This document shows, piece after piece, positions 23,701-34,665 of a DNA stretch of 64,000 bases; position 1 is the stretch's first letter; each line of letters opens with the position of its first letter. The notes below the pieces were generated by a model that searched no databases, was not told the origin of the DNA, and worked only from the letters and a program-made list of their open reading frames with translations. The stretch is taken from positions 1 to 64,000 of the forward strand of contig MEDY01000004.1 in the NCBI GenBank assembly GCA_001724265.1, given 5' to 3'. The stretch is from Rhizaria sp. SCN 62-66 (lineage: Eukaryota; Rhizaria, unplaced). The translations under genes were made by a program, and so were the position numbers.

Positions 23701-24157
23701 CCTTCTCGGCAGCCTCTGAAAATACGCGCAATAGATGCAAGAGGGTCAAATAGATGGTAAAAAGTGGGAGATGAGAGTCAGAAGTGACAAGGAAATGGAA
23801 AATCGATGCCGGTGCGTGACGCAAAATAACGGGTGCATGAGGGAGGGTTCGAGAGCTGTTTGTGGCGGCTGATTTGGGGGTGATTATAGACTGTGTGAGT
23901 GACGTACCGGCGTGCTTTTTCTTGGAACGACGGAGATCCTTGAGATACTTCTGCTTCTCCTTGCTGTTCATGTCCTTGGTGATCTCCAGGAAGCCAGGCT
24001 TCTTGGGCGGGGCGTCCGCCGCGCCGGGCTTGCCCCCACTGCCAGGCTTGCCGCTTCCGGGCTTGCCAGACTTGAACCCACCCGTAGGGGGCTTATTGGA
24101 TTTAAAGCCACCCTTGGCGGGCTTGTCTCCAGACTTCGGTGTAAACTCCTTTCCCAT
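20784..24157 (-). CDS. PUF6: PUF6/PUM3-type Pumilio-repeat protein
   Basis: Nucleolar Pumilio-like RNA/DNA-binding protein needed for ribosome biogenesis. Three exons: 23908-24157, 21971-23715 and 20784-21842 (both donors GTACGT), giving 1017 residues; the human homologue has 648. The N-terminal 80 residues are Lys/Gly/Pro-rich with GGFKS-KP repeats. The PUM-HD starts in exon 2 with RGKIADLALRHDTTRALQLVVKHGS, then AELRTHFLSLTRNKTGHFIVLKM and later HEHAYLILLRALACIDDTVLLKK and SGQKVLQYLTAP. These match the PUF6 subfamily blocks. A charged Lys/Asp/Glu linker and an acidic Ser/Asp stretch follow. Exon 3 holds further helical repeats (ITDLPSHHALKRLLAG, FGFTAAACLEAL), then a Lys/Ser-rich tail. It is divergent from DPH5. 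Confidence 0.85.
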
Positions 24158-24466
24158 TGTAAAACGACGGTCGGGTGCTCCTAACTGAACGAATGACAAA
24201 AACCTTCACACCGACCTCATCTTGCTCTCTGCGCCGCTATGCCGATTTTTGCGAACCACAAACGCCGCCGCTGCCGCAGCGAGCGAGTGGCAGAGGGGAA
24301 CTTTGAGGTCGCGCTAAAGGTCTGTAGAGCCCTGACATGACCGTCAGTAATAAAATTAATATTGAATCTGAATAGTAATGCACTTTTGATGCATATGAAT
24401 ATTTCTCACATCCACGATCAATTGATATGCATCTTATTATCTTTCCTTTTGTTAGTCACACCGACC
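24158..24466. promoter_or_regulatory. Shared divergent promoter region of PUF6 and DPH5
   Basis: 309 bases separate the two start codons. The half next to PUF6 is GC-rich and the half next to DPH5 is AT-rich. The DPH5 side contains ATGs at 24378 (out of frame) and 24389 (in frame), before the accepted start. Confidence 0.5.
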
Positions 24467-25724
24467 ATGCCGTTCCACATCGTGAGTCTCGGCCTCGGCG
24501 ACGAGAAGGACATCACCGTCCGCGGTCTCGAGATCGTCAAGAAGTGCGAGCGCGTTTTCCTTGAGGCTTATACCGCCATCCTGGGCATCGGCGTCGAGCG
24601 CCTGGAGGCCTTCTACGGCCGCCCCGTGACGGTGGCAGACCGCACAATGGTGGAGCAGAAGAGCGACGTGCTGCTCAACGAGGCTGAGACCAAGGACATC
24701 GCCTTCCTCGTCGTCGGCGACGCCTTCGCCGCGACCACGCACCACGACCTGTTCCTGCGCGCCGCGCAGCGCGGCATCACGGTGTCCGTGATCCACAACG
24801 CGTCGATCATGAACGCCGTCGCGTGCTGCGGGCTCCAGCTCTACTCCTTCGGCCAGACCATCTCGATCCCCTACTTCGACGCCACGTGGCGCCCTGAGAC
24901 GTTCTACGACAAGATCAAGGCGAACCGCAGCATCGGGCTGCACACGCTCGCGCTGCTGGACATCAAGGTGAAGGAGCAGAGCAAGGAGAACCTGGCGCGC
25001 GGCATCGAGGTGTTCGAGCCCCCGCGCTTCATGTCGGTCAACGAGGGCATCGCGCAGCTGCTCGAGATCGAGGACAAGCGCGGCGAGGGTGTCGTGCTCC
25101 GCTCGCACTGGGCCTTCGGGCTTGCGCGCGTCGGCCAAGACACGCAGCAGATCGTCTCGGGCACGATCGAGGAGCTCGCCAAGGTGGACTTCGGCGCCCC
25201 GCTGCACTCGCTCGTGCTCGCCGGTCCCGAGCTGCACGAGATTGAGACCGACATGTTCTTCCACTACCACTGGAACCAGGCCGAGAAGGCCGCGCTGCGC
25301 GACACGCACGTGCAGGCGCAGGAGCGCGTGCGCCGTGCCGCCATCGAAGCTCGCAACGAGGAGCGCCGCAAGGAGGACGCCAAGCGCCAGGTAGGTCACT
25401 GAATCAGTCACTCTCCGAATAGCTTTGCGTCTGTTTACTTATTGTGTGATGTTGTTCTTGTATGTATGAGTTTTCCTCACAATTTTCTCCTGTTTATGTA
25501 CTTCTTGCATTCTTATACACGACTAGGCTGCTGCGACCGCTGCCGCGGCCGCGCGCGCTAAGGCCAAGGCCGAGGCCGAGGCGGAGATCCGCCGCCGCGT
25601 GCAGGCGCGCATGCGCGGCATCACCGTGGCGCCCGAGTCGGGCGACGACGCCGAGAGCAGCGACGAGGACGAGGACGAGGACGAGGACAAGAGCGAGAGC
25701 GAGGAGGAGAATGAGGACGACTGA
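24467..25724 (+). CDS. DPH5: Diphthine methyl ester synthase
   Basis: Uses S-adenosylmethionine to methylate the modified His of translation factor eEF2 during diphthamide synthesis. Exons 24467-25390 and 25527-25724 (donor GTAGGT, acceptor ACTAG) give 373 residues; the family usually has about 285. The catalytic domain is highly conserved: SLGLGDEKDITVRGLEIVKK, RVFLEAYTAIL, ADRTMVEQKSD, FLVVGDAFAATTHHDL, VIHNASIMNAVACCGLQLYSFG, SIPYFDATWRPETFYDKI and HTLALLDIKVKEQ. A charged Lys/Glu/Arg helix and an acidic tail (EDEDEDEDK) are added at the C-terminus, across the intron. The start matches the family N-terminus. An in-frame ATG 78 bases upstream would add a hydrophobic leader, which I regard as untranslated. 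Confidence 0.95.
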
Positions 25725-26215
25725 AGTGGTCGGCTTTGATGAGCATGACAACGCAACATCACTTATTGTTCACACGCTCCACTGTGACGCGGTGCAGCTG
25801 CAATGCGGCGGGTGCATAATTGTGTGGTATGACTAAGTTTTTTTATAACGCATGCATGCTGTGAACATTGATTTTGATGATTACGGCCAGTCGTGCAAAA
25901 CAGGTCGGTCTGTAGTTGAACGCAAATTTCTGTTCATTCGAACAACGCTCAATAAAAACATGCCTTAATACGTACGGACAACTCAACATTTAACGAAAAA
26001 AAGAACTAATGTATTTGCGGATGTACATGTAACGGTAGTTGTGCCGACGGGCATGAAAAGTACGCGTCACTTTAAGCGTACTTGCACACAAATAAAGATA
26101 ATGCAAAATATATGTCAGTGATACTCAATAATATGATGTTATAATTTGTGAAACAAATATGAATGATAAAATGCCCAATGCGACTTACTCACACGGAAGC
26201 TCAATCTCCGCCGTA
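25725..26215. other. Convergent intergenic region between DPH5 and the 26216 gene
   Basis: About 490 bases of AT-rich 3' flanks. It contains AATAAA at 25951-25956 and again near 26091. No gene is seen. Confidence 0.5.
25951..25956 (+). terminator. AATAAA, possible DPH5 polyadenylation signal
   Basis: Hexamer about 227 bases after the DPH5 stop codon. Confidence 0.4.
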
Positions 26216-28193
26216 TCACTTGCTCACCCCGTCGCCCGACTTCGTGTACGTGCCGTCAGGGTTGCGCCGGATCGTGATGAATCCATAGTCGCCCCCGCCG
26301 TCGCCGCCGGCCAGCGCCCGCGGCAGGTGGCTGTAGAGCCCGCCGCGCTGTCGCACCTGGTCCTCGGTCTCGTCCTCGTTGTGCTGGCGCGCGCCGTAGC
26401 CCGCGTCAGCAGCGCCATACACGGGGTTCACGGGCGCGGGCGCGGTCGCGGTCGGGTTTGTTGCATTGGCCTCCCGCGACGCGCGCACCGCCACGGACGG
26501 GGCGGGGCGCGCGGGCGGCGGCGAGGGGTTCGTCTGCGACTGTGCCAGCGATGGGGCCGGGCGGGAGGGCGACTGCGAAGGAGCGGGGCGAGTCGAAGAC
26601 GCGGACGGAGCCTGCCGCGACGGGGCGGGCGGCTTGGCGGCGGACTGGGAATGCGACTGCGGGTGGAACAGTGACTGGGACGGCGACTGCACCTGCATGT
26701 AGGAGTGCGAGAGCGGTTGTGCGTGGGTGACGATGGCGATGCCGCTGTACGTGTCGTCGTAGTAGCCGTCTGACCCACTCTTGGTGTAGTCGTTGCCGCT
26801 GTGAGTGTTCCTGTTGCTGTTCGGGGTGCCGTTGCTCGCGAGCTTAGACATCGCAAAGAACGGCACCGGCAGCGGTGACACTCCAACCATGCCCACAGTC
26901 ACCTGCTCCTCGTCGTCAGCCGCGTCGTTGGAGCGGTTGCGGTCACGCCCGCGCTGCTGTTGTTGCTCAATCGGCGAGCCCGTGTTGGTGCGCGCGAGCG
27001 CGTACGTGGGCGGCTGGGTGTGGCCGGTCAACACAACGACATAGTCGCTGTCATCCGTGCTCCCAGCCGCGGCGCGACCCGCAGTCGACGCGTTATTCAT
27101 CGTCGTGTACGCGTTGCTAGAACTGTTGGCATTGCTGTTCAGAGGAGTGTTGCGTACGTCGCCGTACTTAACGACGCCAATGTCACCAGCAATGATACTG
27201 CCAAAGTTGTTACGCGAATCGGTGTTATTGTTCATGTTTGTGTTGTCGTAAGCGGGCGACATCGGCAATGTCGCATAAGCCATTGGCAGCGGGTGCGGAA
27301 CAAACTGTTCAGCGGGCGCGGGGTACATGCGCGGCGTAATCTCTCTACTGTACGCATTGCCATTACCGGCAGCGTTGTAGCCAATGTCATTATTGTTGGC
27401 GCTGCTGTTATCGTAGCCACTGTCGTTGTTTTTGGAAGGCGTGTTATTGTGGTATCCGTATCCAAAGCCGTCGTTGCTGTTGTCGGCCGCAGCAGCAGTG
27501 GGGGCAGCGCGCATATGTGCGGTGCGTTGCGGCGCAACGCGCGCAGGCGACTGCGATTGTGGTTGGGCAAGAGATTGTGACTGCGCCGGTGACGGCGTTG
27601 AAAAGAGCCGCGAGACGGCGTTACCACCATCAGCTCCTGAGCTCGAGCTGGCGTTTTGCGCGTTCGTAGTGCTCTGATTTGGGTTCTGGCTGCGCGCAGG
27701 CACGGTGACCGTGGCGGGGGCGGCTGTGGGAACGGCGGTGACAGTGGCCGCAGCATATCCGTCGATGGGAGCCGCGGTGATGGAGTAGCCTTGTGACGCG
27801 AGGTACACGACTCCGGCGCTGTTCGCACCGCCAGTGCTGCCGCCGCCACTGTTACTGTTGACATTGCTCGTGTTCAGGACACTGTTGTTAGTCGCAGCAG
27901 CAGCGGCGGTGTAACCCGCGTTGTCATGATGCGCGATAATCGCAGGCTGGGACTGCGAGCGGTAGTGACCGTGAGCTACAGCGTGGACACCGGCAGGGGT
28001 GTTGACAGTGCTCTTGCTGATGTAGCCGTTGCCGTCGCGGGTGCCACTCTTGCTGTTCGTTGGAGTCAGGTGGCCGTCGCTCTCGTCAGCATTGGCCACT
28101 GTCGCCGCAGGCAGCCTCGTGCCATGAACGCCATCGCTGTCGCTCATACGCGCAGTTGAAGGTATATGACTCCCTCCTTGTTGATATTGTTGC

Positions 28194-28231
<38 letters not shown>

Positions 28232-31200
28232 ATGAAGCTGCATATGTTCCTGATTCGCCTTGGCGAGCTTCTCCGTCTCGGCCCGCGCGGCCCGCTCCTC
28301 GCGGTCCCTGCGCGCCTGCTCGCGTGCGCCGCTCGCCGCCTTGTCGCTCTTCACAAAGGCCCAGATCCGCTCGTGGTACGGTGGCAGCCGCTGGTAGCCC
28401 CCCACCGCGGGTGCGCCGCCGCCGCTCTCCCCGTCGCCGTTGTCAGCGGCCGCGGCGGCAGAGGCCGAGGCGGAGGCTGTGGCCGTGGAGCGCGTGCTGG
28501 CGCGGTACTCAATGCGGACGTTGCCCAGCGCGCGCGGCGGCGTCGGCGGCGTCTGCATCTGCTGTTGCTGTTGTTGTTGCTGATGCTGATGGTGAGTGTT
28601 GCTGTACACAGATGTAAAGCCGGCGTAGGGTGGGATGGGGGCGGTGCTGTTGTTGGAGAGGTTGACCTGCACGGGGATCATGCGGGGCACGCGCATGTGC
28701 TGGTTGGCGTCGTTTAACTGCAGAGACAAAATAGCAACATAATCAAAGATAGTAGAGGTGAGAGCTTAACATGCAGTCGTATAGTAATATAAAGGGATAA
28801 CCGCAATTGGGGGATACGTCATTGTAAGATAGTCGTGACCGTACCCGCTCCTGCCACACCACCTGAGGATCCACCTCTCGTTGTTGGCGTTTGGTGTTGA
28901 TATTCTGACCGCCAACAGCAGCACCATTGTTCGCTCTGTTCCCTGGCTGACCTTGCACGCCGGCAGTAACAGGACGCGCCCTCTGTTGCTGTTGCTGTTC
29001 TTGCTGTTGCTGGCTCGGTGCATTGGGTTGCCACTGGTCTTGAGCTGGCTCCTGTTCCTGCTCCTGCTCCTGCTGGTACTGTTGCTGCTGTTGGCGGTGG
29101 CGACTGCCCGCATTCCCGCCCTTGCCGCGCCGCTCCCGGTACTGCGCGTCGCTGGCCGCTGCGACGACCGCAAGCGCGCGCCCCGCACGCACGCCGGCCG
29201 CACGGGCCACCGTGGAGACGACGGCGGCGGCCTCGCTCTGGCGGCCCTCTCGCAGCATCTGCTCGACGTGCGCCAACACTGGCGCCAGCGCGGGGGCCAG
29301 CACGTCGTCGCTCTCGGCGTCGTCAACCTGTTGTTGCTGTTGTTGTTGTTGCTGAGACTGGCTCGCGTTGGTATGCTTAGAGCAAAGCGCGACCGCGTAT
29401 CCTTGGTCGTTGTGGGGGTCGCTGTTGCTGTCATACGGCTCGTAGTGCGACTCGGGTGGCTGGCTGCGCAGCTGCTGCTCGATCAGATGCACACGCTCAA
29501 TCATGCGCATGTCCTCGTCAGCATCATCGTCTGCGTTGCCGTGGGACTCGCCGTCATCGTTTCCCACGCTGTAGCCGTCGGGGTTGTTGTGATTGCCGGG
29601 AAAGCGAAGGTGGCTAGGATTGTTGGCGTGATCGTGATTATTGTTGCGACTCCTGCTATAATCGTCGTCATAGTCGCCGTCGCCGCCAAACCCCACGGTC
29701 ACCTCACCGCGCGCAATGCCCTGTCGCACGGCCTCTGCCCGTGCGCGCTCGCGCCTGGCCTCGCCGCGGCTGCGCAGCGCGCGCAACAGCCCCGCGAGGC
29801 GGGCCTCGATGCCGGCCTTCTTGGCGGCGAACGCGGCCTCGGCCCGCGCGGCGCCGCGCCGCACGCGCCGCGCGTTGGCCTGCGACACGGCGCGCGGCGA
29901 AACTGCCGCGGCAAAGTACTGCTCGAACGTGGGTTCGGCGTCGGCCTCAACGTCGTCATCATGGTCGGCATCGTGGCTACTGTGGCCGTGGCCGTGTCCT
30001 TGTAAATGGTGCTGTCCCGGATGCCGTCCGCTCTGCTGATGCTGGTCGAGGTACTTGCGCCACCCGCGCTCCTCCCCGTCCCGCGCCTGCGTCACCCGCG
30101 CCGCCGCGCGCGCCACCTCGCCCGTCGCCTCTTCCGCGGCCACGCGCCTGGCCCCGCGCGCGCGCTCGCGCCTGCTGGCGGCGGCGCGGCGGCGGTGGTA
30201 GTCGGCCTCCATGCCCGCCACGTCAATCGCGCCCGTCACCGTGGCCAGCCGCGAGGCCAGCAGGTAGTTGGCCAGGTCGATGCCCTCAGCGCGCCGCTCG
30301 CGGGCCACGGCCACGCGGCGCGAGGCCGCGATGCCGGCCAGCAGCCGCGCGGGCGGCGGGCGGGAAAAGTGCGGACGGTTGTTGCCACCGCTGTGGGTCA
30401 TGTGGCTGACGTCTGCAGAGTCGTCGTTTGCGCTCCCAGCGGACGCCGCCTCATTGCTGGTGTGGATATTGTACGCGCGGAGAGTCGACGTGAGCGCCGT
30501 GGACTGGCCGTGGGCGGCAACGTGGTTGTGCGCGATGTGCGCGGTGTGTGGCCTGCTGTGCTGCGCGTTGTTGCTGTCGTGGTACGAGTACTGGTTGTGC
30601 GAGCTCTCAATCACCAGACCGGTATTAGTGTCGGCCGCGTTGCTGTCGTCAACGCTGCGGTTGTCCCTGTTCATCACCATCGAGTAGTACGAATACTTCG
30701 CCTTAGCCAGCGCGCCGCTGCCGTCCGCATCGCCGTCGCCTTCCGCGGCACCGCCGTGGCGACTGTGAGAGGACCCGTGACTTGCACGCTGCGGCGCTGT
30801 TCCGGGCCTGCGCTGTGCCGACTGCGGCTGCCCGTGGTCCTCCGTGTTGGCGTTGTACAAGTGCGGCGGCGGCGGCGCGCCGGCGATGGAGCGCACCTCT
30901 ACCGGCGCGGGCACGCCCGCCACGTCGTGCAGGCGCCGCAGGATGGCGCGGTTCTCGCGCTCAATGGCGCGCGCGCGCTCGGCCTGTGCGGGCGTCTGCG
31001 TGCGGTGGCGTGCGTGGTGCGCCGCCGTCAGCGTCGCCAGCGGGTTGTGCGAGAACGTCAGCTTGACCCCGTTAGCCGCGACGGGCGGGGCCGCCGTGGG
31101 CGGGCGCGGGCGCAAGCGGGGGCCGCCAGCACCAGCGCCAGCAGTGGCAGGCGCAGCGCCATCTTGCGCGTGGCTGGCGACGTCACTGGCATGCGCGTTG

Positions 31201-31898
31201 TGCGCTTTGCCGTGCTCTGGCCAGGAGGCGTCGTTGTCGACCGAGCCGTCGTCGCCGTGGTAGCGCGGGCTGCCGCTGTTATTGTCGTGATGCGCAAGCG
31301 CAATCGCCGCGGCACTGTTATCGTTGTTATTGTTGCCGTTGATGTGGTTTGCGTAGGCGCGCGACGAAGGATGCACAAGCGGGCCCAGGATCTGCAGCTG
31401 CTGCAGGTGCCGCATGTGGCGCCGCTGGATCAGCCGCTGCTCGTCCTCCGATACGGGCGCGCCGTAGGACGATAGCTGTATAATGCCGCCGCGCGGAGTC
31501 GGACGCGAGCCGCCAACGGGGCCCGTGGCGGAGTTTGTCGGCGTCGCGACACTCGCCCACCCGCCGTTGCTGTTGCTGCCGCCGTTGCTGCTGCTCGTGG
31601 TCGCGTTGAACGGGGAGCGCGGCGTCGCGGAAAAGCCGCCACCTGATGTGGCTGGACGCGCAGGGCCCATTGTCTGCTGCTGCGACGCTCCAGCGGCTGT
31701 CGGCGTGGGGAGGTGCAGGAAGCGGGCGCGGTTGACCTGGGCCTCGGTGACAGCTGCGCGGTGTGATGCCACGGCGTCAGCCCGGAGAGGACTGGCGAAT
31801 GAACTCAACGCAGTTGTAGTGTAAGTCTCGGTGATAGTGCGTTGATTCATGCCGCCACCAGCAGACACTGGTGCGCGGGGGCTCTTGACTCGGGACAT
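26216..31898 (-). CDS. Q/N/S-rich large protein, possible CFAP97/Hemingway-like
   Basis: Two exons, 28845-31898 and 26216-28717, joined by intron 28718-28844 (donor GTACGG, acceptor TGCAG), encode about 1851 residues. The junction makes WQER followed by LNDANQHMRVP, in frame. Most of the protein is Gln, Asn, Ser, His and Ala low-complexity sequence. Ordered segments include an N-terminal helix (ASHRAAVTEAQVNRARF), a helix near residues 305-327 (AERARAIERENRAILRRL), an Arg/Ala-rich block near 530-720, and a C-terminal strand region (YGFITIRRNPDGTYTKS). The IEREN-x-x-L-x-x-x-L segment, preceded by NPL and a basic stretch, resembles the CFAP97/Hemingway domain of axonemal proteins; this is suggestive only. 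It is divergent from the TatD gene. Confidence 0.75.
28170..28240 (-). repeat. CAG/CAA repeat encoding poly-Gln
   Basis: Mixed CAG/CAA run read in frame as a Gln tract in exon 2 of the 26216-31898 gene. Shorter Gln tracts lie near 28560-28590 and 29327-29355. Confidence 0.85.
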
Positions 31899-32507
31899 CT
31901 TGAGCAAAGGAGCGCTCTGTTGGAGGGAAAGTTTCGCGATGTACTCAGCTCTTCGGGAATAATGCCTGCTTGCGGGGTCTTATTTGAAAATTAAATTATC
32001 ACAGATAGATTAATTCGTAAGGTGTGTATATCAACTCAAAAAACGAGTAATAATCGTGCTCAACGTGCTTTTAGATCGCTCTCAGCTCACAACGGTTACA
32101 TGCTCGATGGCTCAGATCGAACCTCGGCTCTGGCCACAAACGGAAAACGAGTAGCGGACAGCAGTCACCACCACAAATTAAGTTTGTACTTGCGCACTGC
32201 TGCGACCGTCAGTGACCCTGCCAGTGTGATAGCGCATATTTCCACATCTTATCCAACATCCTCCTCATTGCTTTTTGTGTCCACCGCTCCCCTGTGCGCG
32301 TATCTGGTCGCAGTTTTTTCTTCCCCTCTTTCGCCTTGTGGGGTTGATCGTTGTATGCTCCGTGTGAACCGCACGCTACGCCTTCTTCGCCTTAGTCACA
32401 ACAACATCGACAGCAGTCACAACAGATCCTCTGTGTTCTCTGTCTTTACCCCTCTATCTTGTCCTTCATCACTTTTCTCGACCAACCTCTCCGCCAAGGC
32501 CACTAAA
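31899..32507. promoter_or_regulatory. Divergent region between the CFAP97-like gene and the TatD gene
   Basis: About 610 bases. The TatD reading frame stays open through most of it, but codon choice is unlike the genes, so I treat it as promoter plus 5' UTR. An in-frame ATG at 32355 would add a basic, Ser/Leu-rich leader. Confidence 0.5.
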
Positions 32508-32630
32508 ATGTCCGACAACAACGCTAACGCAAACGCAAACGCAAACGCAGCTGCCTCGGCCGACAACGGTGCCGCGGTTCCCGCCAAGAGCAAGAACCCT
32601 CTCGCGAACAAGCAGCCCCGCCAGCCCAAA

Positions 32631-32661
<31 letters not shown>

Positions 32662-33926
32662 CGAAGAAGGGCGCTGCGCCGGCGTCGGCGTCGTCGACCA
32701 AGGGCCGCACGCTACCTGAGCTGTTCGAGCAGAGGTTCGGCCAGCTCGACGCCTTCGAGTACGTCGACACGCACGTGCACATCCCGCTCGTGCTCGAGCG
32801 CATGACCGCCGCCGCCGCTAACGCCAACGCAAAGAAGGAGGCCGCAGCCGCCGCGGCCGCCGCGCTCGCCGCCAAGAAGGCTGCCGCTGCCGCAGCCGCT
32901 GAGGCCGCAGAGGCTACCCCCGACGCCGCTGCTGGTGCCACTGCCCCCGCCGTCCCCGAGCCCACGCCCGCAGAGGTTGCTGCGCCCGCAGAGGCTGCTG
33001 CGCCCGCGGCCGCCAGTGCGAGCGCCGCGAGTGCCACGAACAGTGAGATCTCGTGGCCCGCGCTGGCGGCGTCGCTGCCCGGCAACTACGCGGGCTGCGT
33101 GCTGGTGTGCTGCGAGCCCGAGTCGTTCGAGTCCTCTATGGCCGTGCTCAACCTTGACCGCGGCTACGCCAACGACGCTGACAGTAGCAGCGTACCTGTG
33201 CTGACGGTGCCCGCCGCGCTGCCGGCCGAGGCCACGACCTACGAGGCCACGCACGCCGCCGCCGTCGCGCGCGCCAAGCCCGCCGCCGCTGCGACCAGCA
33301 GCGGATCAAAGTTAGGCCGCATGGTGGGCGCGTTCGGCATTCACCCGCATGAGGCAAAGAAGTGGAACGACACGGTGCAGGCGCAGTTCGAGTCTGCGAT
33401 GAGCCACCCGAACGTGGTGGCGTGGGGCGAGTGCGGACTTGACTACTTCTACGACAACTCGCCGCGCGACCTGCAGCGTGCCGTGTTCATCACGCAGATG
33501 GGGCTCGCCGTCAAGCACGGGCGCCCGCTGGTGGTGCACACGCGCGACGCCGAAGACGACACCGTGGAGCTGATGACCAAGCACCTGCCGAAACACTGGA
33601 CCGTGCACGTGCACTGCTGCACGTCGCCGCGCTCCATGGTCGAGCCCCTGCTCGCGCACTTCCCCAACCTCTACGTCGGCTTCACGGGCGTCGTCACGTT
33701 CCCCAACGCAGACCTGGTGCGCGATACGGTGGCGTGCGTGCCGCTGAACCGCATCCTGCTTGAGACCGACGGGCCCTTCATGGCGCCGCTGCCCTTCCGC
33801 GGCGCGCTCGCACATCCCGGCCACGTGCCCTTCACGGGCGAGAAGGTCGCCGAGATCAAGGGCGTTTCGGTGCAGGAGCTCTTTGCGGCTGCGCGCGAGA
33901 ACACCAGGGCTGTGTATGGCATCTAA
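32508..33926 (+). CDS. TatD-family metal-dependent hydrolase
   Basis: TatD enzymes are TIM-barrel nucleases that use two metal ions and trim single-stranded DNA. Single exon, 472 residues. The N-terminal 65 residues are Asn/Ala/Gln/Lys-rich. The metal-site motifs are in order: YVDTHVHIPL at about 84-93, GIHPHEAKKW at about 277, WGECGLDYFYD at about 305 (metal-bridging Glu), LVVHTRDAED at about 341, VHVHCCTS at about 364 and ETDGPFMAP at about 418. Between the first two lies an insertion of about 150 residues rich in Ala/Glu/Lys. The C-terminus (HPGHVPFTGEKVAEIKG, then ENTRAVYGI) is the typical TatD end. All catalytic positions look intact. The upstream frame could extend the N-terminus, but codon bias starts at 32508. 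Confidence 0.88.
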
Positions 33927-34665
33927 AGCTGTGTATCGCGACGATATAAGACCGGCGACAAAATAGAGCTTTATATTTCGTTGAGTGCAAACAAACACAA
34001 TTCCTTATGGCATCGCGAGCTGTGGTACGCGAATCTTAAAATGCAAAATTAGCACCAAAAAACTCATATAAGCTTGAAGTGATAAAGATATACATTATCA
34101 TTCTGCGTTAGCGAAACCGATCCAAAGTACCACCACTGCCACCACGCACACGTGAAACGGATATGGAACACATATGTACATGTACAGCATGTCTCTGAAA
34201 ACAACTACCTATATGTGTTCAGCGTCAATACCTGATAGTTCAATATTGAACCTCAACAATACCTTCGTACAAACGGTTGTAGACACTCTTGCATGTGTAT
34301 TAATAGCAACAGCAAGGAACTGTCACCAGAATAATTGTTGATATATGAACCGGTGATGCTTCATAAGTACATGAAACTGTCAAAAGAGATATTTAGAGCA
34401 GATAGTAAAATAGGGAGGTATGAATCCTATTTTACTATCTGCTTTAGAGACAAAGCCACAAGAAAAGTAAAACGGGTATTCTACAAATTAAAAGCAAGTG
34501 TTGAAGCGACTTTTGGCACAGCATAGTGGACAAGTCAAGTTAGGGTGATTTCACAAATAAAAGAGCAGTCCTATGAAGCTCACTCAGGAAAAGCAAAACA
34601 ATAAAAACAACACTATGTGAAGTCTCTACTCTAAGCCAGAGCGCTGCATTATCACAAACGTGGCG
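33927..34665. other. Convergent intergenic region with a hairpin
   Basis: About 740 bases of AT-rich DNA between the ends of the TatD gene and the 34666 gene. It holds the perfect inverted repeat at 34397-34443. A 63-codon frame over the hairpin has no coding bias. Confidence 0.55.
34397..34443. repeat. Perfect 18-bp inverted repeat with an 11-nt loop
   Basis: Left arm 34397-34414 (AGCAGATAGTAAAATAGG) and right arm 34426-34443 are exact reverse complements, separated by 34415-34425. Weaker pairing continues outward for a few bases. It lies between two convergent genes. Confidence 0.9.

Noticed and set aside
21956-23719. 587-codon plus-strand frame opposite PUF6
   Set aside because: Shadow of the PUF6 exon caused by GC-rich third positions; no domain.
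28881-31475. Two long plus-strand frames opposite the CFAP97-like gene
   Set aside because: Mirror images of the Gln/Asn/Ala-rich gene; Leu/Val/Arg-rich with no motif.
34335-34526. 63-codon frame over the hairpin
   Set aside because: AT-rich codons, no bias, and it runs straight through a perfect inverted repeat.
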